NCBI GenBank assembly: GCA_018334055.1
Contig: JAGXSS010000096.1
Coordinates: 1-43,930 of the forward strand
Source of the DNA: Peptococcaceae bacterium
Lineage (GTDB): Bacteria > Bacillota > UBA994
Reading direction: 5' to 3'
DNA length: 43,930 bases
The notes under the pieces are model-generated. The model had not been told where the DNA came from. It ran no database searches and was given only the letters and a program-made list of their open reading frames with translations. Below, piece after piece: positions 14,929 through 23,855 of the stretch; the first letter of the stretch is position 1; the number at the start of each line of letters is the position of its first letter. The translations under genes and the position numbers were made by a program.

Positions 14929-15954
14929 ATGGAGAAGAAAAAGGCTCTAGAGATGGCGCTGCATCAGATAGAAAAGCAGTTTGGTAAAGGTTCCATTATG
15001 CGTCTAGGTGGCGAACAGTTGATGGCACTAGAGGTCATATCTACTGGGGCGCTCTCGCTTGACATCGCTCTTGGCATTGGTGGGGTTCCGCGAGGTCGGA
15101 TTATCGAGGTGTTTGGTCCTGAGTCTAGCGGTAAGACGACCGTGGCCCTGCACATTATTGCCGAGGCCCAAAAGAATAAGGGTGTGGCAGCCTTTATAGA
15201 TGCGGAGCACGCACTCGATGCTTCCTATGCGCGTAAACTAGGGGTCAATATAGAGGATCTGCTCGTTTCCCAGCCGGACACCGGTGAGCAAGCCTTGGAA
15301 ATTGCCGAAGCATTAGTCCGTAGCGGGGCCCTTGATGTGGTGGTAATTGATTCTGTTGCCGCTCTCGTCCCACGGGCTGAGATCGAAGGGGAAATGGGCG
15401 ATGCCCACGTCGGTCTACAGGCCCGGCTCATGTCCCAAGCCTTGCGCAAGTTAGCCGGTGCGATCAGCAAATCGAAAACTACCGCTGTCTTCATCAATCA
15501 GCTCCGCGAAAAGGTTGGTGTCATGTTTGGCAATCCTGAGACAACTCCAGGCGGCAGAGCACTGAAATTCTATGCCTCAGTGCGCCTTGAGGTCAGGCGC
15601 ATTGAGTCCATTAAGTCCGGACAAGAAGTTGTCGGCAACCGTACCCGTGTCAAGGTGGTCAAGAACAAGGTTGCTCCCCCCTTCCGTCAGGCGGACTTTG
15701 ATATTATTTATGGGGAGGGTATTTCGCGGGAAGGAAGCATCCTCGATACGGGTTCGGACATCAACGTAGTTGTCAAGAGTGGTGCCTGGTACTCCTTCGA
15801 GGAAGAACGTCTGGGGCAGGGCAGAGAGAACGCCAAACAGTACTTACGAGAGCATCCAGAGGTTTCTACCAAAATTGAGGCTCGCATCCGTGAGAGTCTC
15901 AAACTCGGTCAAGTGTCGCACAAGAGCGAGGGAGAAGTTTTTGAGGAGCAGTGA
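14929..15954 (+). CDS. recA: Recombinase RecA
   Basis: 341 residues, the usual length. RecA coats single-stranded DNA, drives strand exchange and triggers LexA self-cleavage. Walker A is GPESSGKT (63-70); the phrases [31 protein letters not shown] and loop L2 ([16 protein letters not shown]) are all canonical. I chose the ATG at 14929 because AGGGGG (14916-14921) is well spaced and the predicted transcription start lies at about 14904, which leaves no leader for the in-frame ATG at 14905. The LexA operator is immediately upstream. recX begins inside the last codons. Confidence 0.97.
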   Translation: MEKKKALEMALHQIEKQFGKGSIMRLGGEQLMALEVISTGALSLDIALGIGGVPRGRIIEVFGPESSGKTTVALHIIAEAQKNKGVAAFIDAEHALDASYARKLGVNIEDLLVSQPDTGEQALEIAEALVRSGALDVVVIDSVAALVPRAEIEGEMGDAHVGLQARLMSQALRKLAGAISKSKTTAVFINQLREKVGVMFGNPETTPGGRALKFYASVRLEVRRIESIKSGQEVVGNRTRVKVVKNKVAPPFRQADFDIIYGEGISREGSILDTGSDINVVVKSGAWYSFEEERLGQGRENAKQYLREHPEVSTKIEARIRESLKLGQVSHKSEGEVFEEQ

Positions 15955-16402
15955 GGCCGAGACACTTGCTCTGCGCCTGTTAGCTCGGCGCGACTTTACC
16001 CGAGCCGAGCTAAACCAGAAACTGCGAGCGCGCAATTTTTCCTCCGATCTTGTGGCTGAAATTTGCGATTCTTTGGTTGAAAAGGGCTTTCTTGATGATC
16101 AGAGAGTAGCAACTAGACTGCTCTCTACTGCTCTGGAAGCAGATGACATGGGCAGTGCTCGTCTCGCTCAATTGTTGCACAAGAGGAAGCTCAGCCGCTC
16201 TATGGTCGAGGAAACAATGGCCAACTTCCATGCGCATGTTGATGAAGTGGAGCGAGCAACGGCGCTCGCCGAACGCTTCATTAACGCTGGCTTACAGAGA
16301 GCTGCCATCGAGAGAAGGCTCTGGCAAAGAGGGATGCCTGCCCATGCCGTGCGAGCTGCCGTAGCCAATGTCAATCTTGACAAGGAAGACGAAGAGGGCT
16401 AA
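15941..16402 (+). CDS. recX: Regulatory protein RecX
   Basis: 153 residues from a TTG at 15941, 14 bases inside recA, with GAGGGAG (15928-15934) as ribosome site. RecX binds RecA filaments and limits or tunes their activity. The family pattern is clear: [19 protein letters not shown] (three-helix repeat 1), then [18 protein letters not shown] and two further alpha-helical repeats ending in AVRAAVANV. An open frame extends upstream inside recA but has no family similarity. The non-ATG start and overlap suggest that RecX is made at a fixed low ratio to RecA by translational coupling. Confidence 0.9.
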   Translation: MRSSEAETLALRLLARRDFTRAELNQKLRARNFSSDLVAEICDSLVEKGFLDDQRVATRLLSTALEADDMGSARLAQLLHKRKLSRSMVEETMANFHAHVDEVERATALAERFINAGLQRAAIERRLWQRGMPAHAVRAAVANVNLDKEDEEG

Positions 16403-16478
16403 AATGTTCCCAGAGAGTAGAAATTCTCTTTGCTAGTTGCAGTGGGCCTTGATGAGTACCGCGTGGGATCCCCTATGC

Positions 16479-16505
16479 TGGCCGAGGGTTCTCGGCCATT
16501 TTTTT
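16479..16505 (+). terminator. Intrinsic terminator between recX and rny
   Basis: TGGCCGAG (16479-16486), loop GGTT and CTCGGCCA (16491-16498) form an eight-pair stem followed by seven T (16499-16505). It would end the recA-recX transcript. Only about 20 bases separate it from the rny ribosome site, which leaves no room for an rny promoter after it, so it may also act as an attenuator for rny. Confidence 0.85.
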
Positions 16506-16537
16506 GTAGTAATTCTCAAAGAAAGGAGGAGAGGGAT

Positions 16538-18076
16538 ATCGAATATTTTCTATTGGTTCTGAGTTTGCTAGCATTACCTGCCGCGGCTTTCGGCGGCTAT
16601 CTATACCGAAAAAGAGTCAGTGAGAAAGTCATTGGTGAGGCGGAGATTGTTGCCACACAAAGACTTGAAGAGGCTAAAAAACAAGCCGAAGCAAAGAAGC
16701 GAGAGTCCGTACTTGAGGCTAAAGATGAAGTGTATAAATTGCGCCAAGAATTCGAACGTGAAATCAGGGAACGAAGGGCCGAGGTGCAACGCACTGAACG
16801 CCGTCTCGTGCAAAAAGATGAAACTCTTGATAAAAAAATCGAACAACTCGAGCGCAAAGAAGAGAGCCTCACACGGAAAGATGCCGAAGCACAAAAGTTA
16901 AAGGAACGGGCGGAACAATTGGTCGACAAGCAGCAGGCTGAATTAGAGAAGGTGGCTGCCTTGTCCAATGAGGAAGCGCGTCATTTACTTTTAGCCAACG
17001 TGGAACGAGAAATTCGCCATGATACTTCGGTTATGATCCGCGAAATTGAACAAGAAGCACGCGAAGAGGCGGACAAGCGCGCCCGCGAGATCGTCACAGT
17101 AGCCATACAGCGCTGTGCAGCCGATCACACTGCGGAGACTACGGTTTCTGTTGTGTCCCTGCCTAATGATGAAATGAAGGGTCGCATTATCGGTCGTGAA
17201 GGCCGCAATATTCGTGCTTTAGAAACGCTGACCGGTATAGACTTGATCATTGACGACACCCCTGAGGCGGTGATAATCTCAGGATTTGACCCGGTGCGCC
17301 GGGAAGTGGCACGTATTGCCCTAGAGCGTCTCATTGTCGACGGACGCATTCATCCAGCGCGCATTGAAGAAATGGTAGAGAAGGCTCAGAAAGACGTTGA
17401 GCAGCGCATTCGTGAAGAAGGTGAAAAGGCTGTCTTTGACGTCGGCATTCATAATATGAACCCTGAGATCATCAAACTGCTTGGTAGATTGAGATATCGC
17501 ACCAGCTATGGGCAGAACGTGCTCAAGCATTCTTTAGAAGTAGCTCACTTAGCTGGCGCTATGGCTGCGGAATTAGGTGTAGACATCCAACTGGCGAAAC
17601 GCGCCGGACTGCTGCACGACTTGGGTAAGGCTATTGATCACGAAACGGAAGGACCCCATGTGTCTATCGGGGCCGATTTTGCCAAAAAATTTCGTGAAAA
17701 TGCACAGGTGGTCAATGCCATCGCCTCGCACCACGGCGACATACCAGCGACGTCGATCGAGGCGGTTCTAGTGGCTGCTGCTGATGCAATCTCCGCGGCT
17801 CGGCCGGGGGCCCGCCGGGAGAGCCTCGAGAACTACATCAAACGACTACAAAAACTCGAGGAAATCGGTTCGTCTTTTGAAGGCGTAGACAAGGTATACG
17901 CTATACAGGCTGGCCGTGAAATCAGGATTATTGTTAAGCCAGACAAGATTGATGATCTGTCTGCGGTTAGGGTAGCGCGGGAAATTTCAAAGCGCATCGA
18001 GAATGAGCTTGAGTATCCTGGCCAAATCCGTGTGACCGTCATCAGGGAAACAAGGGCAGTCGAACTAGCAAAATAG
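16538..18076 (+). CDS. rny: Ribonuclease Y
   Basis: About 512 residues. RNase Y is a membrane-anchored endonuclease that starts decay of many mRNAs. The N-terminal helix ([21 protein letters not shown]) is followed by a long coiled coil rich in Lys, Glu and Arg (~25-195), a KH domain (~208-275, [15 protein letters not shown]) and an HD domain with His360-Asp361 ([12 protein letters not shown]). The start is odd: the AGGAGG-type site (16525-16529) points to the codon ATC at 16538, and the nearest standard candidate, TTG at 16553, is too far away. Upstream in-frame ATG/GTG codons would place the terminator hairpin inside the gene and have no ribosome site. I therefore propose an AUC start. Confidence 0.9.
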   Translation: MEYFLLVLSLLALPAAAFGGYLYRKRVSEKVIGEAEIVATQRLEEAKKQAEAKKRESVLEAKDEVYKLRQEFEREIRERRAEVQRTERRLVQKDETLDKKIEQLERKEESLTRKDAEAQKLKERAEQLVDKQQAELEKVAALSNEEARHLLLANVEREIRHDTSVMIREIEQEAREEADKRAREIVTVAIQRCAADHTAETTVSVVSLPNDEMKGRIIGREGRNIRALETLTGIDLIIDDTPEAVIISGFDPVRREVARIALERLIVDGRIHPARIEEMVEKAQKDVEQRIREEGEKAVFDVGIHNMNPEIIKLLGRLRYRTSYGQNVLKHSLEVAHLAGAMAAELGVDIQLAKRAGLLHDLGKAIDHETEGPHVSIGADFAKKFRENAQVVNAIASHHGDIPATSIEAVLVAAADAISAARPGARRESLENYIKRLQKLEEIGSSFEGVDKVYAIQAGREIRIIVKPDKIDDLSAVRVAREISKRIENELEYPGQIRVTVIRETRAVELAK

Positions 18077-18080
18077 CAAT

Positions 18081-18109
18081 GTAAGAGCCGAGCTATGCTC
18101 GGCTCTTAC
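18081..18109 (+). other. Perfect 12-bp hairpin between rny and ymdB
   Basis: GTAAGAGCCGAG (18081-18092), loop CTATG and CTCGGCTCTTAC (18098-18109) form a flawless stem. No T-run follows; the ymdB ribosome site AGGGGG comes six bases after, so this is not a standard terminator. It may be a transcript stabiliser, a processing site or a weak attenuator in the rny-ymdB mRNA. Confidence 0.7.
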
Positions 18110-18123
18110 TACAGGGGGCGCTT

Positions 18124-18912
18124 ATGTTAAACATTCTTTTTCTCGGCGACATCGTCGGCCGTCCAGGGAGGGAAGCGGTGCAAAAATTGCTGCCGCAAAT
18201 CCGCCAGCAATACAGTATTAATTATTGCATCGCTAATGGGGAGAACGCCGCGCATGGCACTGGTCTCACGCGGGATGTGGCGGATGAACTTTTTTCTCTT
18301 GGAATTGACGTCATCACGGGTGGAAATCACATCTGGGATAAAAAAGAAATCCTTTCCTTTATTGACGATTACCCCCGCGTTGTCCGGCCATACAACTACC
18401 CCCCCGGTGCTCCGGGGAGGGGGGTTTTTGTGACCGAACTAGGTATGCCCCCGCGACCATTGGCGGTTATTAGTCTTATGGGTCGTGTTTTCATGCCTCC
18501 GGTGGACTGCCCCTTCCGTGCGGTCGATTGTGCCCTCGCCGAACTCCCCCGTGATACGACCGTGCTCATCGATTTTCACGCTGAAGCCACCTCAGAAAAA
18601 CTCGCTCTCGGGTTTTATTTAGATGGCAGGGTCACAGCAATAGTTGGGACGCACACCCATGTCCAAACGGCTGACGAACGTTTGTTGCCTAAGGGGACCG
18701 CTTACTTGTCTGATGTTGGCATGTGTGGTCCTCATTTTTCAGTTCTGGGGATTCAAGTTGATGCCGTAGTGCGTCGGTTTACGTCGGGCTTACCGACAAA
18801 ATTTGACGTAGCTGACGGCATAGGCATCCTGTCTGGTGTCGTGCTCCGTATTGACCCAGTGAGCCGACAAGTTGTTTCTGTTCCCGAGAGAATTCAGCGG
18901 TTGATCCCTTAA
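18124..18912 (+). CDS. ymdB: YmdB family metallophosphoesterase
   Basis: 262 residues, full family length. YmdB proteins are dinuclear metal phosphodiesterases that cleave 2',3'-cyclic nucleotides and, in Bacillus, influence biofilm and motility decisions. The metal ligands are visible: Asp9 (GDIVGRPGR), Glu40-Asn41 (NGENAAHGTG), Asn68-His69 (GGNHIWD), then FHAEATSEK and GTHTHVQTAD. It follows rny directly, as in many Bacillota. The start is ATG with AGGGGG ahead. Confidence 0.93.
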   Translation: MLNILFLGDIVGRPGREAVQKLLPQIRQQYSINYCIANGENAAHGTGLTRDVADELFSLGIDVITGGNHIWDKKEILSFIDDYPRVVRPYNYPPGAPGRGVFVTELGMPPRPLAVISLMGRVFMPPVDCPFRAVDCALAELPRDTTVLIDFHAEATSEKLALGFYLDGRVTAIVGTHTHVQTADERLLPKGTAYLSDVGMCGPHFSVLGIQVDAVVRRFTSGLPTKFDVADGIGILSGVVLRIDPVSRQVVSVPERIQRLIP

Positions 18913-18935
18913 ATTGCGACGAGGAGGACAGATTC

Positions 18936-19910
18936 GTGAATGGTAAAGACTTGCATTTGCGCACACTTGTCATTGATAGCCATTGTGACACCTTGATGAG
19001 GGTCATCGGCCAGCGGCCATTCAAGCTCTCTCAAGAACATAAAGACGGTCACGTAGACATTCCTCGCCTCCGTCAAGGTGGTATAGGGCTACAGTTTTTT
19101 GCGGCCTATATCGAGCCCGAGTATAAGCCCCTGAAGGCGACTAGGCGGGCGCTGCAATTTTTTGACGGGTTCTACCGTGAGCTCGATGCTAATCCGCATG
19201 ATTTACGACACGTTTTATCCCATACCGACATTGAACTGGCCCGTCGGGAAAATAAGATAGGCGTCCTCCTATCGGTGGAGGGCGGGGAAGCGCTCGAAGG
19301 AGATCTAGGCGTTTTACGAATGTTTTACCGCCTAGGGGTGCGCTCCATAGGGCTGACTTGGAATGAACGCAACCAAATCGCTGAAGGTGTAGGAGATTGT
19401 CGCAGCGGGGGTGGCCTTACCGACTTTGGAGTCAGTGTCATCGAAGAAATGAACCGCCTTGGCATGATCGTTGACGTTTCGCATCTGTCCGAACCTGGGT
19501 ACATGGATGTCCTCGCCGTAAGTAAACACCCCATAATTGCCTCCCACAGCAATGCTCGTTCTTGCTGTGACCATGTGCGCAACTTAGCCGATCATCAGAT
19601 TCTTGCCTTACAGAGAAATGGGGGAGTGATGGGCATAAATTTTGCCTCCCAATTTGTGAAACACGGCGAAAAGGCGACCATAGCGCACGTAGTCGACCAT
19701 ATGCTCCACATCGCCAGCCTAGTAGGGTGTGACCATATTGGTATCGGTGCGGATTACGATGGCATTAGTAGAACACCCATTGGCTTAGAAGATGTCGCTA
19801 AGTTGCCGTACTTGACCGAGGCCATGATGGCCCGTGGTTTCTCAGACGATGAGATTGTAGCGATACTTGGCGGCAATTATTTGCGCGTGCTATCGGTAGT
19901 ACTAAGCTAG
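18936..19910 (+). CDS. Membrane dipeptidase (peptidase family M19)
   Basis: 324 residues, a zinc dipeptidase related to renal dipeptidase. It hydrolyses dipeptides, often including D-amino acid ones. The metal-binding pattern is present: DSHCDT (His16, Asp18), a bridging glutamate in SVEGGEAL, and His residues in DVSHLSEPGY and ASHSNARS; GIGADYDG is the conserved C-terminal loop. No signal peptide is seen, so the enzyme is probably cytoplasmic. The GTG start follows GAGGAGG closely. The gene follows ymdB by 23 bases and may be in one operon with rny. Confidence 0.9.
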   Translation: MNGKDLHLRTLVIDSHCDTLMRVIGQRPFKLSQEHKDGHVDIPRLRQGGIGLQFFAAYIEPEYKPLKATRRALQFFDGFYRELDANPHDLRHVLSHTDIELARRENKIGVLLSVEGGEALEGDLGVLRMFYRLGVRSIGLTWNERNQIAEGVGDCRSGGGLTDFGVSVIEEMNRLGMIVDVSHLSEPGYMDVLAVSKHPIIASHSNARSCCDHVRNLADHQILALQRNGGVMGINFASQFVKHGEKATIAHVVDHMLHIASLVGCDHIGIGADYDGISRTPIGLEDVAKLPYLTEAMMARGFSDDEIVAILGGNYLRVLSVVLS

Positions 19911-19941
19911 CTTTTCGGCTCATACTCCCGCGAAAAAATTG

Positions 19942-19997
19942 TTGAATAATGCGGTGAGGTATGAGATACTGTAATGGATTAATGGACTAGTCCATTA
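19942..19997 (+). promoter_or_regulatory. gntR promoter with an 18-bp palindromic operator
   Basis: The -35 box TTGAAT (19942-19947) and the -10 box GATACT (19965-19970, with a TG extension) are 17 nt apart. TAATGGACTAGTCCATTA (19980-19997) is a perfect palindrome directly at and after the expected start of transcription. It is the natural operator for the GntR protein encoded 23 bases further on. A partial copy of one arm (TAATGGAT) lies at 19972-19979. Confidence 0.8.
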
Positions 19998-20020
19998 GGT
20001 ATGAAGGTGGGTTTACGCTG

Positions 20021-21004
20021 ATGGTGGCAATAGAACTGCGCAGAAAATCAGGAGTTCCCCTTTATGTTCAGCTGAAGGAGCGCATTAGGCAACAGGTGGT
20101 GACCGGGGCCTGGTCTCCGGGGTTTAAGCTACCTACGGAGCGCGAATTGTCGACGTTACTGTCTGTCAGCCGCAATACTGTCAGCCAAGCGTATCAGGAA
20201 TTAGAGACTGAGGGCATCCTAGTGTCACTCCAAGGTAAGGGTACCTACTTGGCAGAGGCGGACTTTAGTACCTTAAATGCCAGTCGGTTTCATCGCCTAA
20301 AGGCCATCGTTGATCAGGCACTGGCCTATTCTCTGCAAGAGGGTTTTGACTGTGATGAGTTTAGGGAAGTCGCCAATCATCAGGCTCTGGAAAAACAACG
20401 CTTGCTCAGTGAAGTCCGCATCGTTTTTGTCGAATGCAATAGGGAGCAAGTGGACTATTTCTCCACGCAGTTAGCCCTAGGGAGTGGCATTCGGATTGCG
20501 CCCCTCTTGCTAGAAGAATTGCTGTCGCCGACCCCTGTCGTCCATCGATTAATCGAGGAAGCCGAAATCGTTGTGACCACCTTTTTTCACGAGAAAGAGG
20601 TTAGGTTGGCGATTGGACAGGACAAGCAGTTAGTAGCCGTAGCGCTAGACCCTCAGCTGGAGACGGTAGTCCGCATCGCTAGGATTCCACGCAACAAAAA
20701 GCTCGCTCTGATCTGCATATCGCCGGTTTTTGCGGAAAAGGTGCAGGCTTCTTTAATCGCTGCAGGGGTAGAACACAGCTTAATCGTCGCGACACAGGCC
20801 GATGATGAGCACAGCCTACAAAAAAAACTCAATGAATCTGATATTTTGTTGGTCTCCCCAGGACGTAAGCGCGAGGTGGTCGCACTTTGCCCACTTGGTA
20901 AGGAGATTATTGAATTTGTCTATCGTCCTGATCTAGGCTCTAGCAACCTCTTACAAAACGCAATTTTACGGCTCCGAGAAGGAGGTTTAGAAAGCCGTTA
21001 TTAG
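20021..21004 (+). CDS. GntR family transcriptional regulator
   Basis: 327 residues. The first ~75 are a GntR winged helix-turn-helix (YVQLKERIRQQVVTGAWSPG, LPTERELSTLLSVSRNTVSQAYQELETEGI, GKGTYLAE). The C-terminal ~200 residues do not match an aminotransferase or the common FCD/UTRA effector domains as I know them; the alternating strand/helix pattern (RIVFVECN, EIVVTTFF, KLALICISPVF, DILLVSP) suggests a ligand-binding Rossmann-like or periplasmic-protein-like fold. The palindrome in its promoter implies autoregulation. It is followed after 34 bases by the CODH-beta-like gene and the oxidoreductase genes, which it probably controls. The effector is unknown. Confidence 0.88.
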   Translation: MVAIELRRKSGVPLYVQLKERIRQQVVTGAWSPGFKLPTERELSTLLSVSRNTVSQAYQELETEGILVSLQGKGTYLAEADFSTLNASRFHRLKAIVDQALAYSLQEGFDCDEFREVANHQALEKQRLLSEVRIVFVECNREQVDYFSTQLALGSGIRIAPLLLEELLSPTPVVHRLIEEAEIVVTTFFHEKEVRLAIGQDKQLVAVALDPQLETVVRIARIPRNKKLALICISPVFAEKVQASLIAAGVEHSLIVATQADDEHSLQKKLNESDILLVSPGRKREVVALCPLGKEIIEFVYRPDLGSSNLLQNAILRLREGGLESRY

Positions 21005-21038
21005 CACGAAAGTAATTACTGACAAAGGGGTGTGACAA

Positions 21039-21728
21039 TTGATTAATAGTAAACCCTACCGTGTAGTGCCCGGCCCCGAAGGCTTACTTCCCCCTGCAGC
21101 TGCAACTTGCGGCGTTGTTTTGCCCGAGAAGGGAGAGGGCCTTGTTCTAGGCTCACTGCAAAGTGAACAGGATACCTTGCTGGTGATGGCTCGTGAACTG
21201 TTGACCCGCAAAAATCCCACCATCTTCCCCGGTCCCTTGGTGCTTTGGGCCTGGAAAGAGGGAGTTGCCGAGAAGGCAGCGAGCGTGCTGGAGTTAGCAG
21301 ACGAAATACCTGGGGTGCGCATTATCCCCATGCCAGATTATCGGCCAATTTACCCAAAAATAGACCCGGAAGCAGTTATTAACCCCTGCCACCCCAATCT
21401 GACCATTTGGCACAATAAAATTGAGGTATGTGTCTTTGTTGGCGTCCACTGCCACTTTGCCAATATCACCTTGAAAATGATCAGAGCGGGCACCAATTGC
21501 TACACCATCACTCTCTGTCATGAGGCAGGTCACGAGGATTCTATGGCCTCACTGCCATTCTGTGGTTCGGACCAGGTGCGCGCACTAACCGAGGCCATTA
21601 GGCAACTGAAGCGCGAGGGCTTGCGCCCCAGGTATGCTGACACGCCCGGAATACAACTGACACCAACGCAACAGACAGTGTTAAGTGGTCTGGCCTGGCA
21701 ACACGGCGATGGCGCTCTGGCAGAGTAG
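21039..21728 (+). CDS. CODH-beta/ACS-epsilon-like protein, role unknown
   Basis: 229 residues from TTG, with AAAGGGG upstream. The N-terminal and middle parts (GPLVLWAWKE, then PGVRIIPMPDYRPIYPKID) suggest the DHS-like fold of the CO dehydrogenase beta / acetyl-CoA synthase epsilon family; this assignment is tentative. A notable segment rich in Cys and His follows (NPCHPNLTIWHN, CVFVGVHCHFAN, NCYTITLCHEAGHED, PFCG). No other CO dehydrogenase or acetyl-CoA synthase gene is in the window. It lies between a GntR regulator and a 2-oxoacid:ferredoxin oxidoreductase, 13 bases from the alpha subunit, so it is more likely an accessory, cofactor-binding or electron-transfer partner of that enzyme than part of a CO dehydrogenase. 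Confidence 0.55.
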   Translation: MINSKPYRVVPGPEGLLPPAAATCGVVLPEKGEGLVLGSLQSEQDTLLVMARELLTRKNPTIFPGPLVLWAWKEGVAEKAASVLELADEIPGVRIIPMPDYRPIYPKIDPEAVINPCHPNLTIWHNKIEVCVFVGVHCHFANITLKMIRAGTNCYTITLCHEAGHEDSMASLPFCGSDQVRALTEAIRQLKREGLRPRYADTPGIQLTPTQQTVLSGLAWQHGDGALAE

Positions 21729-21741
21729 AGAGGAGTACATG

Positions 21742-22908
21742 ATGGAAAAACATGAGAAACAACGTGTTGTTACACCGGAATACATGTTCTTTGAAGCACC
21801 GCGCACGCGCCATTTTATAACCGGTAGCGAAGCCGCCAGCGAGGCGGTGCGCAGAGCAAATCTAGATATTGCCATAGCTTATCCCATTACGCCCCAAAGC
21901 GAAACCATGCAGCGCGTTGGCGATCTCTTTGGCGAGGGCTTCCTCAAAGATTATTATCGGGCCGAAGATGAAATCGGGGCATTCTCGGCGATTTCCGGTG
22001 CCTCTCGGACAGGAGTCCGTTGCCTTACTGCTTCTTCCGGTCCCGGGCTCATGCGTGGTTTAGAGGTTATTGCGTCCTGGCCGGGTCATCGTCTCCCGCT
22101 GGTCTTCCTCATCATGTGTCGCGTAATCAATGCTCCGCTCTCCATTCAACCAGACAATCTAGAACTAGCCTACATGCTCAACACAGGTAGCGTCCTTTTT
22201 CATGCCGAAAACCAACAGGACTTTTTTGACTACACCTTGGCCGCATTTATCATATCCGAGAAATGCGAAGTCACACTGCCGGTTTCAGTAGCAGTAGACG
22301 GTTTTTTTGTTACTCATGCGCGAGGCTGGGTAGAGATGCCATCGGCTGAGCTCAAACTCCCGGGACGTGACTGTTACAACGAGGCCGTGCCAATGATCGA
22401 CAACGAGAATCCGCCAATTCGCATTGCCCGCGATGCACCAATACAAAAGAGTAATTTTATCAGTTACCAAATGCATGCCGCTTGGCAACAAGAGATTCAC
22501 GCCGCCCAAGAGCGCTCCCGTCGTTGGATAACTCGTTACATGGGAGGACTCTTAGAAATTACTAATCCCGATGCCGAAACCATAATTATTGCCTCCGGCA
22601 GCGCTGTGTCGCAATCTCGTGAGGCCATCCGCCAAGCCCAAGACATGGGACATAAAATCGGTCTCATCAAGATCAAGTCGTTGCGGCCGTTCCCGGTTCA
22701 GGAGCTACGGCAGGCCTGTCAACATGCTAAGCGCATCATTGTTCCGGAGTTTAACTGCACCGGGTGGCTGAATCGCGAAGTGAGAGCAACGCTTTATGGC
22801 CATACAGAAGCAGAGATTGCTGATGGCCCGCGCGTCTATGGCGGCATTACCATGCCTACGGAGATGATCCTCGAGTGGTTACTAGATGCCGAAAAGGGTG
22901 GGCAGTAG
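21742..22908 (+). CDS. 2-oxoacid:ferredoxin oxidoreductase, alpha subunit
   Basis: 388 residues. The alpha chain carries the pyrimidine-binding domain I (GSEAASEAVRRANLDIAIAYPITPQSE, then EDEIGAFSAISGASRTGVR) and domain II (ITNPDAETIIIASGS). With the next three genes it forms the enzyme that oxidises a 2-oxoacid to an acyl-CoA and reduces ferredoxin, using thiamine diphosphate. AGGAG (21731-21735) points to the second of two adjacent ATG codons. The substrate cannot be read from the sequence: pyruvate, 2-oxoglutarate and branched-chain 2-oxoacids are possible. The nearby glutamate dehydrogenase and methylmalonyl-CoA genes favour 2-oxoglutarate. Confidence 0.9.
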   Translation: MEKHEKQRVVTPEYMFFEAPRTRHFITGSEAASEAVRRANLDIAIAYPITPQSETMQRVGDLFGEGFLKDYYRAEDEIGAFSAISGASRTGVRCLTASSGPGLMRGLEVIASWPGHRLPLVFLIMCRVINAPLSIQPDNLELAYMLNTGSVLFHAENQQDFFDYTLAAFIISEKCEVTLPVSVAVDGFFVTHARGWVEMPSAELKLPGRDCYNEAVPMIDNENPPIRIARDAPIQKSNFISYQMHAAWQQEIHAAQERSRRWITRYMGGLLEITNPDAETIIIASGSAVSQSREAIRQAQDMGHKIGLIKIKSLRPFPVQELRQACQHAKRIIVPEFNCTGWLNREVRATLYGHTEAEIADGPRVYGGITMPTEMILEWLLDAEKGGQ

Positions 22909-22948
22909 CCATGACAAAGAGAAAGTCCATAAAGAGAGGCGTTTTGAT

Positions 22949-23806
22949 ATGGCATTAAGAACACTAAATGTTGCCCCTGGTTTCATGCGCTTTATGCCCA
23001 AGGAATATCAGGACTTGGTAGAAAAGGGCCCTTTCGGACGCCAGATCAAGGTGACAGACCTAGGTACGTTTAAGGAAGTTCTCGAAGAGCACCCGATGTG
23101 TGAGGGTTGCGCTATGGCCTTTTTTATCCGTCTATCGCTTGCTGCCTTACCCAACCCCGAGCATACGGTTATGGTTGGCACCGCAGGCTGTGGAAGGCTA
23201 GCTATATCGCAAGCCGCTATCCCCTTCGTCTACGGTAATTACTGTGATACGAATGGGGTGGCCACCGGCCTCAAGCGGGGGCTACAAATTCGTTTTCCCG
23301 ACCAACATAAGGATGTGGTGGTGATGGCGGGTGACGGAGGTCTCTCCGATATCGGCTTCTCCCAAGTCATGCACTCTTGGTTTCGCAAGGAGAAGTTCAC
23401 CACCATCATGCTCGACAATGAGGTCTATGGGAATACAGGCGGGCAGGAGAGTGGCATGACGCGTAAAGGCGAAGTAGTGAAAATGGCGCCGCTTGGCAAG
23501 CAGTTTGAAAAAATCGACATGCTTGGTCTCGCCCAGACATCAGGTGTCGCCTACATCGCACGTCTCACCCCCACTAACCCCAGTCGAGTTTTCAGCACCA
23601 TCCGCAAAGCAGTCTTGATCGCGCGGGAGGTCGGCCCCACCTACGTCCAGGCCTATACCTCCTGCAATATTGAATATTCCATAGCTCCAGAAAAAGTGCT
23701 CGACGATGCTCGTCAAGTAGAAAAAGAGCGCTATGGATTTGTGGAAATCATGAGTGATGAAGCCAAAGCATACCTAGAGAGAATAGACGCGGAAAGTAAG
23801 GCCTAG
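22949..23806 (+). CDS. 2-oxoacid:ferredoxin oxidoreductase, beta (TPP-binding) subunit
   Basis: 285 residues from the ATG at 22949 with AGAGAGG ahead; the longer frame starting inside the alpha gene has no family similarity at its beginning. The thiamine diphosphate motif is GDGGLSDIGFSQ followed by the Asn of LDNEVYGNTGGQES. Cysteines in HPMCEGCAMAFF and GTAGCGR, with a later CN in YTSCNIEYS, fit the cluster ligands of PorB-type subunits. The C-terminal part is of normal length. The gene is co-transcribed with the alpha and gamma genes. Confidence 0.9.
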   Translation: MALRTLNVAPGFMRFMPKEYQDLVEKGPFGRQIKVTDLGTFKEVLEEHPMCEGCAMAFFIRLSLAALPNPEHTVMVGTAGCGRLAISQAAIPFVYGNYCDTNGVATGLKRGLQIRFPDQHKDVVVMAGDGGLSDIGFSQVMHSWFRKEKFTTIMLDNEVYGNTGGQESGMTRKGEVVKMAPLGKQFEKIDMLGLAQTSGVAYIARLTPTNPSRVFSTIRKAVLIAREVGPTYVQAYTSCNIEYSIAPEKVLDDARQVEKERYGFVEIMSDEAKAYLERIDAESKA

Positions 23807-23855
23807 CTAGCAAGAGCTCGCCGCGTATCATGGGTAGCATATAGGAGGAGTGGGC

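Noticed and set aside
15770-15940. RecX extension inside recA
   Set aside because: The extension is the shifted frame of the recA end; RecX similarity begins just after the TTG at 15941.
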